DNA of 64,000 nt from Pieris napi (GCF_905475465.1 NC_062240.1:9191001-9255000); one strand, 5' to 3'. Counted from the first letter of the stretch, positions 32,841-44,379 are shown. Notes: generated by a model from the letters alone, not told the origin. Numbers and translations are program-made.

Positions 32841-33689
32841 TTTTTTTTATTAAATAGATGGACCATGACTTCGTCTACTTAGTAAGGTTTTAACCTTGGA
32901 GGCGTTATTAATAGAAATAAATTATATTCATTATAAAAGTCTTATGATTATCAGTTAGCGTGGTCGATGCGAGGCTTATATAATTTTCAAACCTATAGAG
33001 ACATATTGTCTATAAAATATGTCTCACACAATCGTTCCGGCTTTACGATGTTTACGATAATACTGTGCCGTGGAGTCAAGGGATCTCTAATAAAAAGTAA
33101 AAACAACAGTTTGGGTCCGGTTTTTTCTAATCGAAATTTTGGCTCAGGTGTCTATTAATATTAATTGATGTTGGTGAAATTTGGCCTCTAATATACGAAG
33201 AACAATGACGGTGCACACACTGTTGATTGATAAACGCTCAATTTCTTTTTGAAACTTAATTATGTGTTATTTGCTTCCAACGTATAACGATACGTTGTAA
33301 ATTTATGTAAGAATTATTATTACTTTAAAGATCCATAGAAGTATAGAACGAGACAAGAATTTTATGTATTTTTTTTTATTATCTTGGTATGTTTTTTATA
33401 GGATGTGAGGACTTTAGTGCCTGATAGACGATAGACGCTTTAGATTATTATTGGGGCATGGGCCGAACTGTGTGAAACCTAAATGTCGCTTAGCAACTAG
33501 GCTGACAGTCTGAATTAAATTTCAAAGCTTAAAGAAAACTTTATTTTGTGTTCTTTTTTTAAAACTGATTTGGAAAGTGAATCATATCGAACAAGTATCT
33601 TAGTAGTTGTACTTTCCAAAATACAACTCGAATTTACGTCGCTGACCTTGTTGCTGTAGAATATTGGGTAAATTAAAGAAACTCATTGT
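32841..33689. other. Unassigned DNA
   Basis: A plus frame at 32967-33158 lacks support. No repeat was recognised. Confidence 0.4.
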
Positions 33690-33905
33690 ATCATACGTGT
33701 ATTGTACATTGTTTGTTTGGCCCCTTGCAGACATGCAGACAAATCCTGGCAAAGACTGTTGAGCTGAGTCAATGACTCGTTCATTCCAGGTTTAGCAGCA
33801 GAGATTCAATTGGTGCCGGGTCCGCGGAATGACTTAATGTGGCTTGGCGCAAGTTGTGTCAGTCTATAATTGGGTCTTCATCTGATAGCTCAAAGCATGT
33901 TTCCA
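33690..33905. promoter_or_regulatory. Candidate regulatory element with clustered AP-1/Maf-like sites
   Basis: GCTGAGTCAATGACTCGTTC (33760-33784) contains TGAGTCA and an inverted TGACTC. Around it lie GCAGACATGCAGACAAATCC, GGTGCCGGGTCCGCGG and GGCTTGGCGCAAGTTG. The stretch has even composition, no frame and no repeat match in the window. Confidence 0.35.
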
Positions 33906-34534
33906 TATGTAAATTAAAGAGCAATTCTGTTGGCTGTTATATTAAATCATTAAATAATACATTCAAAATGTAACTTGTATATGAATGTTTTATCCAATCT
34001 AAACCCCAGTGACCTAACATTACGATTAGTTAGAATAACGATTGGTTATATGTGCAGTTTTCAGACGTATATACGCTGGTGAATTTTAAAGACCCTCTTA
34101 TAATACAAAGTCGTTTTGAGAATGCGAGAAATCAATAAAATATATTATGATAAAATAGTATTTAATTATTATTTATGATCTTTATAAAAACTTTTTGGAT
34201 TTATTTGATTGACATTACGTGCAATTAAGTTTAATCTCTCAATTACATAGACAAATTATGTTCTAGGATAATCCTTATATAAGCGACCTTTGACCTTTGG
34301 TAAAATGGCTCTAATTGACAGAGTTCAAGTTCGATTTTAATGAATGTCGAATTTAATAGTAATGATGCAAAACGTTAATCTTGAATAAAGTTTAAATAAG
34401 ATATAATAAGACCCACTTAAATATATATAAATATAAATATCTTATTGCAATTGAATCAAAGTATTCTTTCGGCTCTTTCTGACATTTTTATAGAACAGTC
34501 GCCAAACTCAGCTGTTAAGTGTTCGCTACTCAGA
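33906..34534. other. AT-rich unassigned DNA
   Basis: Nothing recognised. Confidence 0.45.
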
Positions 34535-34735
34535 TAACCACCGCCCATGGACACCTGATTACACCACCCATTACAGAAATATTTGGCGAAGGCTTTTACT
34601 CCTTCGTAGTCCTACTTTTAAAATTGAAAAAAGGTATGTGTAAGATACTCAAAACGCCAAAAGGCTCGCAAGTACCGATCTTACAAGAATTATTGGTACG
34701 CGACCCTAAGTCGAATTGGTTTACGCTATCATGAG
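34535..34735 (-). mobile_element. LINE 3' tail (AAAGGCCGGCAACGC family), with internal insertion
   Basis: The right part, on the minus strand, reads AAACCAATTCGACTTAGGGT, CGCGTACCAATAATTCTTGT and ACTTGCGAGCC. The left part retains GGTGTCCATGGGCGGTGGTT. The middle (about 34565-34660) is unrelated. The plus frame 34519-34734 is a shadow. Confidence 0.5.
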
Positions 34736-34762
34736 ATAGATGTGTGCTATATGTAACAAATC

Positions 34763-35012
34763 AGTGGCGCTACCGTTTTAAGTCTGGGCCTCAGTTTTAT
34801 GATCATTTGTCAATCTAACAGTATGTGATCAGCCTCCTGTGCCTGACATACGCCATCGACTTTATGAATCTAAGGCAAGCCGGTTTCCTCACGATGTTTT
34901 CTGTCACCGTTCGAGCGAATTTAAATAAAAAATTTTTTAAATGCGCACAAATACAGAAAGTCCATGCACAGCCGGGGATCGAACCTACGACCGCAGCGAT
35001 GGATCAATTATA
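34763..35012 (-). mobile_element. tRNA-derived SINE, head lost
   Basis: Minus strand: B box GTAGGTTCGATCCCCGGCTG near 34970-34990, an A-run insertion in the body, ATCGTGAGGAAACCGGCTTG, and the tail AAAACGGTAGCGCCACTGA at the left. The A-box half is replaced by unrelated DNA. Confidence 0.8.
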
Positions 35013-35535
35013 CTGATTTAGGTTACCTAAAACTTGTCTTTTTGCATTTTAAATGTATGCGTGCGAATAAGTGAAAGCCTCTGCCGAATCCGTCTATAAT
35101 GGGCGGTGTATCCGTCTATAATATGAGAGACACCTAATCCGGTCAATATTTGCATAATTTAACGCGTTTTGCCCTAAAAAGCGATTTTTATTCGTAAATA
35201 AAGAACACGGTATACAAAAACTAATCGCAACGATATCAAGCCATCAACCATGGTTTTAATTTAACCAATAAATAGAACATGAAAAACATTTAGTTTTCGA
35301 AATATTTAAATTATAAATTTACCTTTAATATTACTATACATCTCTGAGTATGATGGATTGCTGTAAGTCTCAGTTAATAGCTGAACTCCTCACGCCGGTT
35401 ACGGAAGAGATAATTTACGATTTTAATTATTTACCCGTTCACTCTTTTCTAATAACACCTACACGACAGTGATATTAATTTAACTTCTAGTACTGGAAGT
35501 GTCAATCTATCAAAGTCTTTATGGAAAATAAGTAC
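35013..35535. other. AT-rich unassigned DNA
   Basis: A local duplication, TCCGTCTATAATGGG / TCCGTCTATAATATG, lies at 35089-35127. Nothing else was recognised. Confidence 0.45.
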
Positions 35536-35655
35536 TAATTCTTAAAAGGCCGGCAACACACTCGCCAGCCCTCTGGCATTGAGTATCCATGGGCCGTATC
35601 ACTAAATATCAGGTGAGCCTGCTGTCCATTAGCCCCTTGTTCTATTAAAAAGGCA
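35536..35655 (+). mobile_element. LINE 3' tail (AAAGGCCGGCAACGC family)
   Basis: AATTCTTAAAAGGCCGGCAA, CTCGCCAGCCCTCTGGCATT, GAGTATCCATGGGCC, then ATCAGGTGAGCCTGCTGTCC and TTCTATTAAAAA. Confidence 0.7.
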
Positions 35656-35674
35656 ACCAAGGCACGGGGCAGGC

Positions 35675-35762
35675 ATATATTTTTGTGTGATATATATATC
35701 TATCACACAAAAATATAATATATATATCTCCCTTAATATATATCTATATATATATATATGAT
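35675..35762. repeat. AT microsatellite with perfect hairpin
   Basis: ATATTTTTGTGTGATA (35677-35692) and TATCACACAAAAATAT (35701-35716) pair perfectly over 16 bp with an 8-base loop. A (TA)n-rich stretch follows to 35760. The minus frame 35629-35823 is a reading of this simple DNA. Confidence 0.8.
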
Positions 35763-36194
35763 TGCTAGAATATGTTTTTAGTATATCTTTGAGGAGGAAT
35801 AAACCTAACCGCTTTGCATTCATAATTAGCGTAGTAAATCACTTACATTTAAAACAAAAAATATTCGAAAATAGGCTTATAAATTAAAAAATTGCTATAT
35901 GCGGATTTTGAATCTAAATTCATAAAAAAATATAGCCTCTTCTAGATATTTACCACGAAGCGGTCTGAAGGTAGCGCGTGTTATAATCACTGTATAATTT
36001 GAATAGCCCTTGTTTTAATTGAGTTATGGTCAGTTTCACGCTTGTAAACGTTGCTTTATATTATCTATACGCTTTTTCAAGGTTTAATTCTTTCTCGTTT
36101 GATACGTAAAACTAGGGGTTACAAAACAAACCTATTAATGTAACAAGAAATGCCTTGGGTATGCGCATACGCGGTTCAATTTATACACAAAGTT
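35763..36194. other. AT-rich unassigned DNA
   Basis: Nothing recognised. Confidence 0.45.
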
Positions 36195-36370
36195 GTTTCT
36201 GATTTATTTATTTATTTGCTGATCCTATTATTATATATTATTCCTACAGCTCCTTATTATACAATATCTAAAAACAATATACACTAAATCTAAAAACGGA
36301 ATACACATTCAAACATAAACATAAAATATAGTTAACAATTATTACCCACTTATACAAAAAAAAATATATA
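36195..36370 (-). repeat. Dispersed LINE-type 3' end, copy 2
   Basis: It matches 3325-3500 through TTATTATACAATATCTAAAA, AACGGAATACACATTCAAAC and TTACCCACTTATACA, with a TTTATTTATTTATTTGCTG edge that reads AATAAATAAA on the minus strand. Confidence 0.55.
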
Positions 36371-36985
36371 TTAAAGGATACTAGAGTTTTTTATATTATT
36401 TTTTAAGCATTTTTAGTTATAATATATCTATTGGCTGATATTATTGACTTTATACACGAGTCTAAATATTAAAGCCAGTTAATTTTACACAGGCTCTGAT
36501 TGAGTAGCTTCAATAATTTAACAACGTAAAACATACAGCATTTTTCTATTTCCGTGGAATGCAAAGCAAAAATAGAATTGCTGGCATAAATCCTATGGCA
36601 ATGTTAACCTCGGAATAACAAGATACACCCAACGGCGAAAACAATAGGATGGCTCGGGAAATACCGGGCCCTGGATTTAAGGGGCCCGGGCCTCAGTTGC
36701 CATTAGTTACGTTAAGCTCTGCACATAAGAGGCAACTGTGATATGGACTCGGGCCCTAACTAGCGCAGTGACGCCACTGCCTAGTTAATACTGGTTAATC
36801 AGGCTGATTACATATCGCAAAACAATGCGTTCTCACGGGCAACACGTGTAGTTCAACGTAGAACGTAATTACGTAATGATATTTTATTATTTGAAAGTGT
36901 CCTGTATTTACGTTGTCGACATCGGATTACGCGAATGTCAATATTGGTGCTACTAGACTAGTCCAAGTAGTACACACTACATATA
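36371..36985. other. Unassigned DNA, with GC-rich repeat-like part at 36640-36790
   Basis: ATACCGGGCCCTGGATTTAAG and GGGCCCGGGCCTCAGTTGCC, with a later inverted GGCAACTG...GGGCCC, suggest a decayed element with inverted GGGCC ends. It is unclassified. Confidence 0.35.
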
Positions 36986-36986
36986 T

Positions 36987-37246
36987 GAGCAGTGTTGGCC
37001 TACGGGCGTGCGACTGTCATCCCTGTGGTCGTAGGTTCGAGCCCCGGCTGTGCACCGATGGACTAACTTTCTATGTACGCATTTAATATTCGCTCGAACG
37101 GTGAAGGAAAACCTCGTAACGCAAGTCGTAGACACAAAAAGTCGACGGCGTGTGTCAGGCACAGGAGGCTGATCATACTTGACTATTAGATTGACAAATG
37201 ATCATGAAACAGATACAGAAATCAGACTAAGAAAGGTTGTAAGGCC
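36987..37246 (+). mobile_element. tRNA-derived SINE, full-length
   Basis: GAGCAGTGTTGGCCTACGGG (A box shortened by a deletion), GTAGGTTCGAGCCCCGGCTG (B box), TTCGCTCGAACGGTGAAGGA, AAGTCGACGGCGTGTGTCAG, ATGAAACAGATACAGAAATC, then AAAGGTTGTAAGGCCATTGA and an ATTTATTTTATTT tail. The minus frame 36977-37162 is a shadow. Confidence 0.85.
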
Positions 37247-37669
37247 ATTGACTTATTTATTTTATTTACATACAACACATGTGCGCAATTTATTCTTAAA
37301 AGAAAATATAGAAAAACAGGCATAACCCAAAAATCAAGGGCGCGTGACCCACATACTAGACGACTTATGTATAAAGAACACAGGCCGACATGGTTTTTGG
37401 TGTTATGAATTTGATATAGTGTCCTTAGCTGACACGGATACGTTGATTCTGAATATAAATTTGGTTTCAACCCATCACTTTAAGTTTTTCACAAAATAAA
37501 AAAAATCTTTGTGAGATATTTTGTTCTAGAGCAAAGAAGTATTGATATTTTCGAAATTGCATTAAAATTAATGAATTACTTAAAGATGCCATATAGAACA
37601 TGGTATAATGGTTGCAGCTCCTTTCAAACATTTTGTAAAACAAAAAACTTGGCGATTAAAAAAAATTGG
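37247..37669. other. AT-rich unassigned DNA
   Basis: Possible start of the LINE fragment that follows (frame at 37511-37762), but no protein motif. Otherwise nothing. Confidence 0.4.
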
Positions 37670-37835
37670 CGGAGAGTTTTTGGCCAGTTCTTCTACGCCT
37701 TTGATTTGAAAACAGATAGTAAATATAAAATTAAAAGCATTGAATATGTATTTCTTCATTGACGTTCATAAGTGTACATTGTGTTACCTAAATGAATAAA
37801 TGAATTTGAATTTTGAATTGTAGCCAACATGGTCG
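37670..37835 (+). mobile_element. LINE 3' UTR
   Basis: GGAGAGTTTTTGGCCAGTTC, TTCTACGCCTTTGATTTG, GACGTTCATAAGTGTACATT, GTGTTACCTAAATGAATAAAT and a TTGAATTTTGAATTG tail. The tandem TTTGA-type tail and the GTGTACATTGTGTTACC block are typical of a lepidopteran LINE 3' end. Confidence 0.6.
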
Positions 37836-38036
37836 AAAGTAATAAAAAGCTGGGATGCAATATTAGCGTCAAACTTCATTACCTTGATTCCCACATTAAC
37901 TCTTTTCCCGAAAATATTGGAGAAATCAGCGAGGAGGTATAGGTTCCATCAAGACATAAAAGAGATGGAGAAACGTTACCAAGTAAGAGGGGATATTAGC
38001 TTGATAGCTGAAAACGCAGAAATCTCTGTTCTTTTT
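37836..38036 (+). pseudogene. Decayed arthropod transposon-associated ORF (LHSHLDFFPENLGAVSDE type)
   Basis: One frame reads KLGCNISVKLHYLDSHINSF then PENIGEISEE. A shifted frame continues RFHQDIKEMEKRYQVRGDIS. The order GCN-S-K-H-L-SH---FPEN-G--S-E, then RFHQDI--MEKRYQ, is a pattern I recognise from a protein repeatedly found in arthropod mobile-element-rich genomes. The class of element is not known to me. One frameshift and loss of the following Trp-rich segment show it is dead. Confidence 0.55.
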
Positions 38037-38099
38037 TTAAATTAAGTTATGGACAAAATCACGCTTGTATGCACGCACGCATAAACACCGCTATACAAT

Positions 38100-38294
38100 G
38101 TGAAACAGACGCATAAATTACCTGAATCACCTTTACCATTGGCAAAATATTCGCTAGAAAAATCTCAAATTACAGCCAAAACCTGCATACAAAATGAAAT
38201 ATTGGCGAATGGGAGCGACCTCACTTCCGAAAACCATCAACCTGAAACAAAAAGACACCCGTCGCCGTGCACTTCCGATTGCACTGACAACTGA
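38100..38294 (+). other. 64-codon ORF, unrecognised
   Basis: The frame (ATA... through ENHQPETKRHPSPCTSDC) looks compositionally protein-like, but has no motif or splice support. It may be chance or part of the relic just upstream. Confidence 0.2.
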
Positions 38295-38479
38295 AAAATT
38301 ACTCGCCAAATGCAGTTAATATATTCGATTTTTGGTATTCAACTTTATTACAGCCTTTATGCTATTAATAGGTATGAGATAGTATAGTGTGCAATATTAT
38401 TGGACATTTGGTTAATTTTTAACTATCGTAGTATATCTTTAGTAGTAGATTAATTTTTTATTTTTTAAGTACATTAATT

Positions 38480-38665
38480 GGGATTCAACTTACATACCCC
38501 CTCACTTTTACAACATCACACACAGCCAAATTTGGTATTACTTAGTAAAATGTATTGAATATTTTTTGATTGGTTTTCCCTTTTGTAAATGTCTGAACCT
38601 TTTTGAAAGTAAATATTATGTAATTGTTTGTTATTATAAATAATTTTTGTTACATGAACAAAGAA
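38480..38665 (+). repeat. Dispersed repeat pair, copy 1 (ACATACCCCCTCACTTTTAC)
   Basis: TACATACCCCCTCACTTTTA, CAACATCACACACAGCC, then TGTATTGAATATTTTTTGATTG and GAACCTTTTTGAAAG, recurs in order at 50880-51075. It is probably a LINE 3' UTR. A TTAGA microsatellite lies just beyond, at 38741-38760. Confidence 0.5.
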
Positions 38666-38945
38666 AACGACGATGACGAACGTAAACGTCTTACTGCTTA
38701 AAACAGTTTTATCCAGTCAGTTTACTGAATATTAATAAATTAGATTAGATTAGATTAGAGACCGAAGATCTACCTTGCCTAAAAAGACTCCTTTTAATAA
38801 TATGCATATTTTAGTTATAATATGTTATTTATTTATTAATTAGAACCCTCTCATTTAATTACTATTATACGCTACGATGTCTTAAGACATAAAAAACATA
38901 ACCAACATGTTTTTTGTTAATTAAATTTCAACCGTTCTTCGTTTC

Positions 38946-39203
38946 ATGTCATACATAAAAAATGCAATAAAAAACAGTCCACAATCCATCACATCAACAA
39001 ATAAATCACAAATAACCGCAAATGTTGCACTAATTTTGTCCAAATTACGGGACACGTCCTTCAAACCTTCTCGGAATAATTATGATGCACAAAAATACAA
39101 TTACAAAGTTGGCGATGTATCATTCGTGGAACATGTTTTGTTTTTAGGCGTAGCGAAATGGGCTGGCGACAAAAAACTCATGGTATTTATTGGTATATTA
39201 TAA
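38946..39203 (+). other. 85-codon ORF, unrecognised
   Basis: It begins MSYIKNAIKNSPQSITSTNK and ends in GVAKWAGDKKLMVFIGIL, stop TAA. The codons look reasonable (KVGDVSFVEHVLFLG) but there is no known motif. It could be an exon, a TE relic or chance. Confidence 0.25.
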
Positions 39204-39490
39204 ATCTTTGCAAACGGAAAAGTACATGCCGTGTTTGAGTTCGAATAATCAATTTGACGTCAGTAAATTTTAATGTTTAGTAAACAAATCTCATCTTTAA
39301 GCTTAGACGCAGAGAGTGGCCATCCCAGAGTGATCTAGTGCCAAGGATAATACGAAATTGTAAGCCCATTAGATAAAATTTGTAATGTTTGTTTAGTTAG
39401 ATAAAAATATTCACCAATGCGTTATGATCATTAATATTGTACCTGATCTTACCTTATCTGATGTGCTGTTATATAATGTGTTATAATAAT
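39204..39490. other. Unassigned DNA
   Basis: Nothing recognised. Confidence 0.45.
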
Positions 39491-39772
39491 CCTGGGCGCT
39501 ACAACCTTGTATGAGCCTTGGCCTCAGATTGCATCCGTTTCTTTGAACAATTTTATTTCATAGACTAGTAGATCAATGCCTTCTATGTGACTCAAGTCGT
39601 CAATTTTTGGATTTGAGACATACCAGTTTCCTCACGATGTTTTCCTAAACCGTACGAACGAGTATTAGATGCGCACATAGACAGAGTCCATTGGTGCACA
39701 GCTGGGGATTGAACCTACGACCTTAGGGATGACCTTAGGAGAGTCGCATGCTGAAGCCAGTACTCTAACAGT
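39491..39772 (-). mobile_element. tRNA-derived SINE, left arm of head-to-head pair
   Basis: Minus strand: head CACTGTTAGAGTACTGGCTT (A box decayed), a small duplication GATGACCTTAGGA near the head, B box GTAGGTTCAATCCCCAGCTG, body and tail AAGGTTGTAGCGCCC at the left. Confidence 0.8.
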
Positions 39773-39985
39773 GGAGACCAATAGACTTTCTTTCTATGTG
39801 CATTTAACATTCGCTCGAACGGTGAAGGAAAACATAAGGAAGGCTTGCCTTAGAGCTAAAAAGTCGACGACGTATGTCAGGCACGGAAGGCTGATCACCT
39901 ACTAGCCTATTAGATTGACAAATGATCATGAAACACATACAGAAATGTACCTAAAAAGGTTGTAGCGCCACTGATTTATTTTATT
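39773..39985 (+). mobile_element. tRNA-derived SINE, right arm of head-to-head pair, head deleted
   Basis: It starts at the ACCAATAGACTTTC body segment (A and B boxes lost) and runs TTCGCTCGAACGGTGAAGGA, AAAGTCGACGACGTATGTCA, ATGATCATGAAACACATACA and AAAAAGGTTGTAGCGCCACTG, then a TTATTTTATTATTATTA tail. It abuts the minus-strand SINE directly. Confidence 0.8.
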
Positions 39986-41746
39986 ATTATTATGTATATA
40001 AACACACAAGCAACAATAAGATGATGCGCGCGTATTTTGAGATTTGGAGAAACTATCCAATCTATTTTTAAAAGAGTTATTTATTTATTTTAAAGAGTTA
40101 GTTATTCTTATCGTTTATTTAATTAAAAAATATCGATAGCGAATCGAATAAAAATGATGTCCCCAGGTTATTCTACATGAACATTGTAAGAGATAACACT
40201 CTTATACCCACTAAAATACTTAAACATCAGGTATAACAATCCAGCTTATGTTTAATGCCTTCCAATTATAGTGTTAAACCGTTTTAACGATTTCGCTCAG
40301 CGTTAACTATTCCAATTTTATGTTTGTACCAAAACATGAATTCTTCGAGCATGTTAAGCTCCTTAACAAATATTCAATATGTAATTATATAAATGCTAGT
40401 TTCTTTAAGTGCCCAATAAAAAACAATTTTAGCCCGCACGTTCTGACTTTGTTGGACTACGATTTACAAAGTTTACATACTTTCAACGACAGCGATTTCT
40501 TAGCGATTAAAAAAATTGTTATTTTTGAGCGTGACATCGAATTAAGCCAAAAATAATAGCAGATTTTATCTTGTAAATAAAATATATAAAACTGAATAAT
40601 CGTTCGTAAACGTAAGCTTATTAATTGAATTTTCGATTTAAGGGCTTTGAAACCAAATTACATTGAGTTTTTTTTTACAATAAACATTTAAAATACAGAA
40701 TAATGTATAGAAAATATTTAAGTCAAATCTCATTAAATAAAAACAAATCAAAACTTTGTCATCCATTAAACCCGCGCTCAACGTATTTAGCGAAGTTCAG
40801 TACAATTCTCGAGAAATTGCATTTAATTCAGATTTGTCAGATCTAGACTGCTTTCGCACTTTTGTCTTGCTCACGGTGACTTACGAATTTTATATCTATG
40901 GCTTAAAATGATATATGGCCGCTCTTAACTGGGGAATCATAAAATATTTTCTGTTTGTGAAATATTTCTGAGGCAATAAAGCAATAATTCACTACGGGAC
41001 TACGGGGAAGACGGCGAGCTTTATTTGCTGTCATAAACGGTGTTTATGGTGTACTTTTTTGCTGGACGTGCGTGCGGTGCGTATGCGCACATAAAACCTG
41101 GTTTATCTGCGCTGAGATTGAGGACCTGACGTTAAAGCCTGTTATAACTATTCGCACTAATATCACTTTAGTTATGTGTATGAATATGAGCTAAGTAACC
41201 TATCTCCGTAGCTTTTTATATATTTTTTCGAGCTAATTCCCCGACTAGATTGTCGTTGGATTAAGTAACTTATGTATATTTATAACTGAAGTAAATAGCA
41301 TTGGTAACTGGGATGGTTAAGATGGTTAAGTATATATACTTATTGCTTTTAACAACTTTTAATACATATAAAGAAAAAACTTTTATAATTAGAAATTTAT
41401 ATAATTATAAGCTTTTATTAATTATAATTATAATTGTAAATTAAAAATAATACATAACTTTAATCCGGTTAAAAAGTATTTTCTTTAAATGTGTAAATGT
41501 TATGTCAATAAAAGACAATACTATGAACTTTTTATATTTTTCGTTTTGATGCCATCATTCCGAAAATTGTGACATCCATGATGCATCGTGTATCTTGAGA
41601 TATCCTGAATATGTTGAGTACAAAGAACACCAATCTTAATACTTTGGTATGCTGACCATGCCCAACTATAGGAGTATTTTTGTTTTGTTTACCAATACTA
41701 ACATAGCAACGATGCCAGTATTGTTGCTAACTACATATGGATATAA
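39986..41746. other. AT-rich DNA, mostly unassigned
   Basis: A 78-codon plus frame at 40320-40556 (MFVPKHEFFEHVKLLNKYSI start) has no family motif. Stretches 40760-40900 and 40985-41110 have even composition. No repeat was recognised. Confidence 0.35.
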
Positions 41747-41965
41747 TCTTAAAGATTATCCTTATATATATAATTCGTACGTGTATGTGTCACTCAACTC
41801 CTCTTAAACGGCTGGACCGATTAGGAAGAGTTTTTTGTATGCGTTTGAGTAGTGCCCTGGTTTAGATTCACAAATCAGCCCGGTAGATGGTGCTGCTACT
41901 TTCATTCTTTATTTAATATCCTAATCGCTTGAAATATCAGGCAGGAGGTTTGTCGGGTCCGCTAG
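41747..41965 (+). mobile_element. Non-autonomous Helitron, 219 bp
   Basis: It begins TCTTAAAGATTATCC after A. It has ATTCGTACGTGTATGTGTCA, CTCAACTCCTCTTAAACGGC, GATTCACAAATCAGCCCGG, and ends GTTTGTCGGGTCCGCTAG followed by T. Compared with 13217-13548 the AT-rich middle is deleted. Confidence 0.8.
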
Positions 41966-42061
41966 TTATTATATAAAAATATAACATTAGGGGAATGAAA
42001 TGGTATTACCATTGCACCATTGCAGAGAATTATGCAAAAACAAAAGAACACTGTTATCGAA

Positions 42062-42260
42062 TCAACGTGATACGTTCTCACTTGTGAAACTTCCAAGGTG
42101 TCGACGGGGGGCATCATTAGTTAGCGTGATTAGTTCTTGAGTTAATGTTTCAATGAGATGAATAATCGCCGGCAACAGTGACAAATGCGTTCGTGCCTGC
42201 GCCCGCGCACCTGTGTGAAACCCTTCCTTCAAACGCGCCGCGCTATCACTCACCAGTCAA
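42062..42260. promoter_or_regulatory. GC-richer patch, possible exon or enhancer
   Basis: The minus frame is open for 63 codons (MSDSAARLKEGFHTGARAQA start). A consensus-like donor GACTG|GTGAGTGA lies at its upstream edge on that strand, so coding is not supported as read. GTTCGTGCCTGCGCCCGCGC is CpG-rich. Function unknown. Confidence 0.25.
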
Positions 42261-44379
42261 GTGTGAAGATGAAGAAATTTATATTTATTAGCTGGATTGT
42301 GTTCGCGTAGGGCCGATTTCAATATCCTACAATCAGCGCTGATACTCTGTAACTACTAAAGGCGGTGGTGATTTTGTACCCGATATCGATATAGTTTTTA
42401 TATACGTCGCGCTGATGTCACCTTCTTAACATAGAAGTCGAGATCGCAATCGCTATGCTATTGGGTGTTACATAGTACCAAACTAGTTCGCAGTTCTGGG
42501 AAATTTGTCGGGACTTAAAAATGTATGTACTCGACTAATAGACTTATTAATTAGATTCTAAAGATATTGTACGAGCCAAGCAATAATGAAATGTATAGCA
42601 CATTTTGCTCACTCAGGCTTCCTTAGTTTTAAAATCGTGGCGATTTCCTCAATCTTTGTAGTTATGCCCCGAGAATATGTATAGCCAGCACTCTCTTCAA
42701 TTGTTACATTGCATTAATTCGTTACATAGCAATTAACATTACATGAATTCGCTTATATTCTGTTGTTGTACTTCATGCACCCCGATGACCCAGGAAATAT
42801 ACAATTACAGGAAAATGTTTTTAATATGTCAACCCCGTTTTCATATTAAAAACATCATTTTTATTTATTTAATTAATTAATAGCGGAAAATGTGTGCCGT
42901 TTCCATTTGAAGTCTAAAAAGATTATTATAGCGCTAAGTATTAAGATCAGAAGAAAAAAATAACCATAAATCTAACATTCAATTAATCATAATTTATAAA
43001 TCGTATAATTGATTTTCTTTTATTTATACTTTATCTTTGAATTACGATTATACCTTCCCGATTACCGTATCATTTGAGAGATAGATACAGCGTATAAGTA
43101 TCTATTATACATTTAAATTTTTTATTACCTTCCGAGAATTGAATAATTAAAAATGATACTTCAATATTAAATAAGAGACAAAAACCTTCGAATCGGAACT
43201 AATTATTTGAAGACCTATCAAAAGAATCATTAATAAACCGAAATATTACTTTCAGGTAAATTAATTATAATTGGTAATTTTGAGGGCACTTGGTTAAATT
43301 GGCAATATTGCAATTTCTGAAAACATTCAATGCCTCAATAATGTTTTTATAACCATTCAATTGAAGTCTCAAATATTAAATGGAGCTTAAAGATCAGCAG
43401 AAAAGGAAAAATCAAAATCGGTCTGAATACTAAATAGGCGTTTCATATGAAGGGTACATTTAGGTCCAGGTACAAGTTGACTCATCGGGACCATTAATCA
43501 TTACACTCGTGGTGTGATTAATCAGTGTCCAGGAACACTATCATAACCTTAAACTTGATCAGCGGCATCTATCTCACAGATAAAGATTAAAACGTTTCAT
43601 TACACACGAATTTTACTATACAATTTTTTTTTCGCCCATGGAGCAGGCTATGTTCTTTCGACCATACCGCCCAGTCTTCTCTAATTATATATTAATTTTT
43701 TTTTAAAATAAGTAATCCAACTAAAATTGGAAGTGTAATATTTTTATTGTATTATTGCCGAATTACAGGAACTGATTCTCGGCTGATTTGGAACATCCAA
43801 CAATCATCCTAAGATCATCACATGGCCTTGAAATAAAAATAAAAAATGGTCAAAACTAATAATTTTAACCGTTAAAATCCTTCCTAATACTGTTTTACTT
43901 AATATTTATTTAATGAAATTTTCAGTCAACACAGATACAGCTGTATATATGACTTAAATGATGGACACATATATATGACTAATTAACTATGTTCCAAAAA
44001 TATTTGACAGTTTGTTATGGCCTTAAATAAAAGCCCATACGAATAAAATGTTCTAAATCATCACGCAGACTAAGTGTCGACCACACGGTCCTCCCGTCAT
44101 GACGTTGCATATTGAGCGTCGGTCTCATTTGTAAACTTGCTTGTTTTTTACCTTTTTTATATCTATAAATATTTTATGATACATTCCATACTGCCATTTC
44201 GATTGATTGTGATCAGATTAATGCTGTGCGATCAAAATTCTTGACACTTTAGATGGTGTTTACATACAATTAAATCGAGTTAAATATTTCTTGTAATTTT
44301 ACTTAATTCTAATCAAAAGACAGACAAAAAACATTTGCGAATAATATTTTTATAAGGAATACCTTCGTTCACTGTTTGC
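42261..44379. other. Mostly AT-rich unassigned DNA with homeodomain-like cluster at 43490-43590
   Basis: ATTAATCATTACAC and GTGTGATTAATCAG form an inverted pair of GATTA sites. CAGATAAAGATTAAAACG follows, with a GATA core. This is a candidate enhancer. The rest shows no repeat or frame. Confidence 0.35.

Noticed and set aside
38736..38762. TTAGATTAGATTAGATTAGA as telomeric
   Set aside because: The unit is TTAGA, not TTAGG; a short microsatellite.
40320..40556. 78-codon plus ORF
   Set aside because: AT-rich codons, no family, no acceptor or donor at sensible places.
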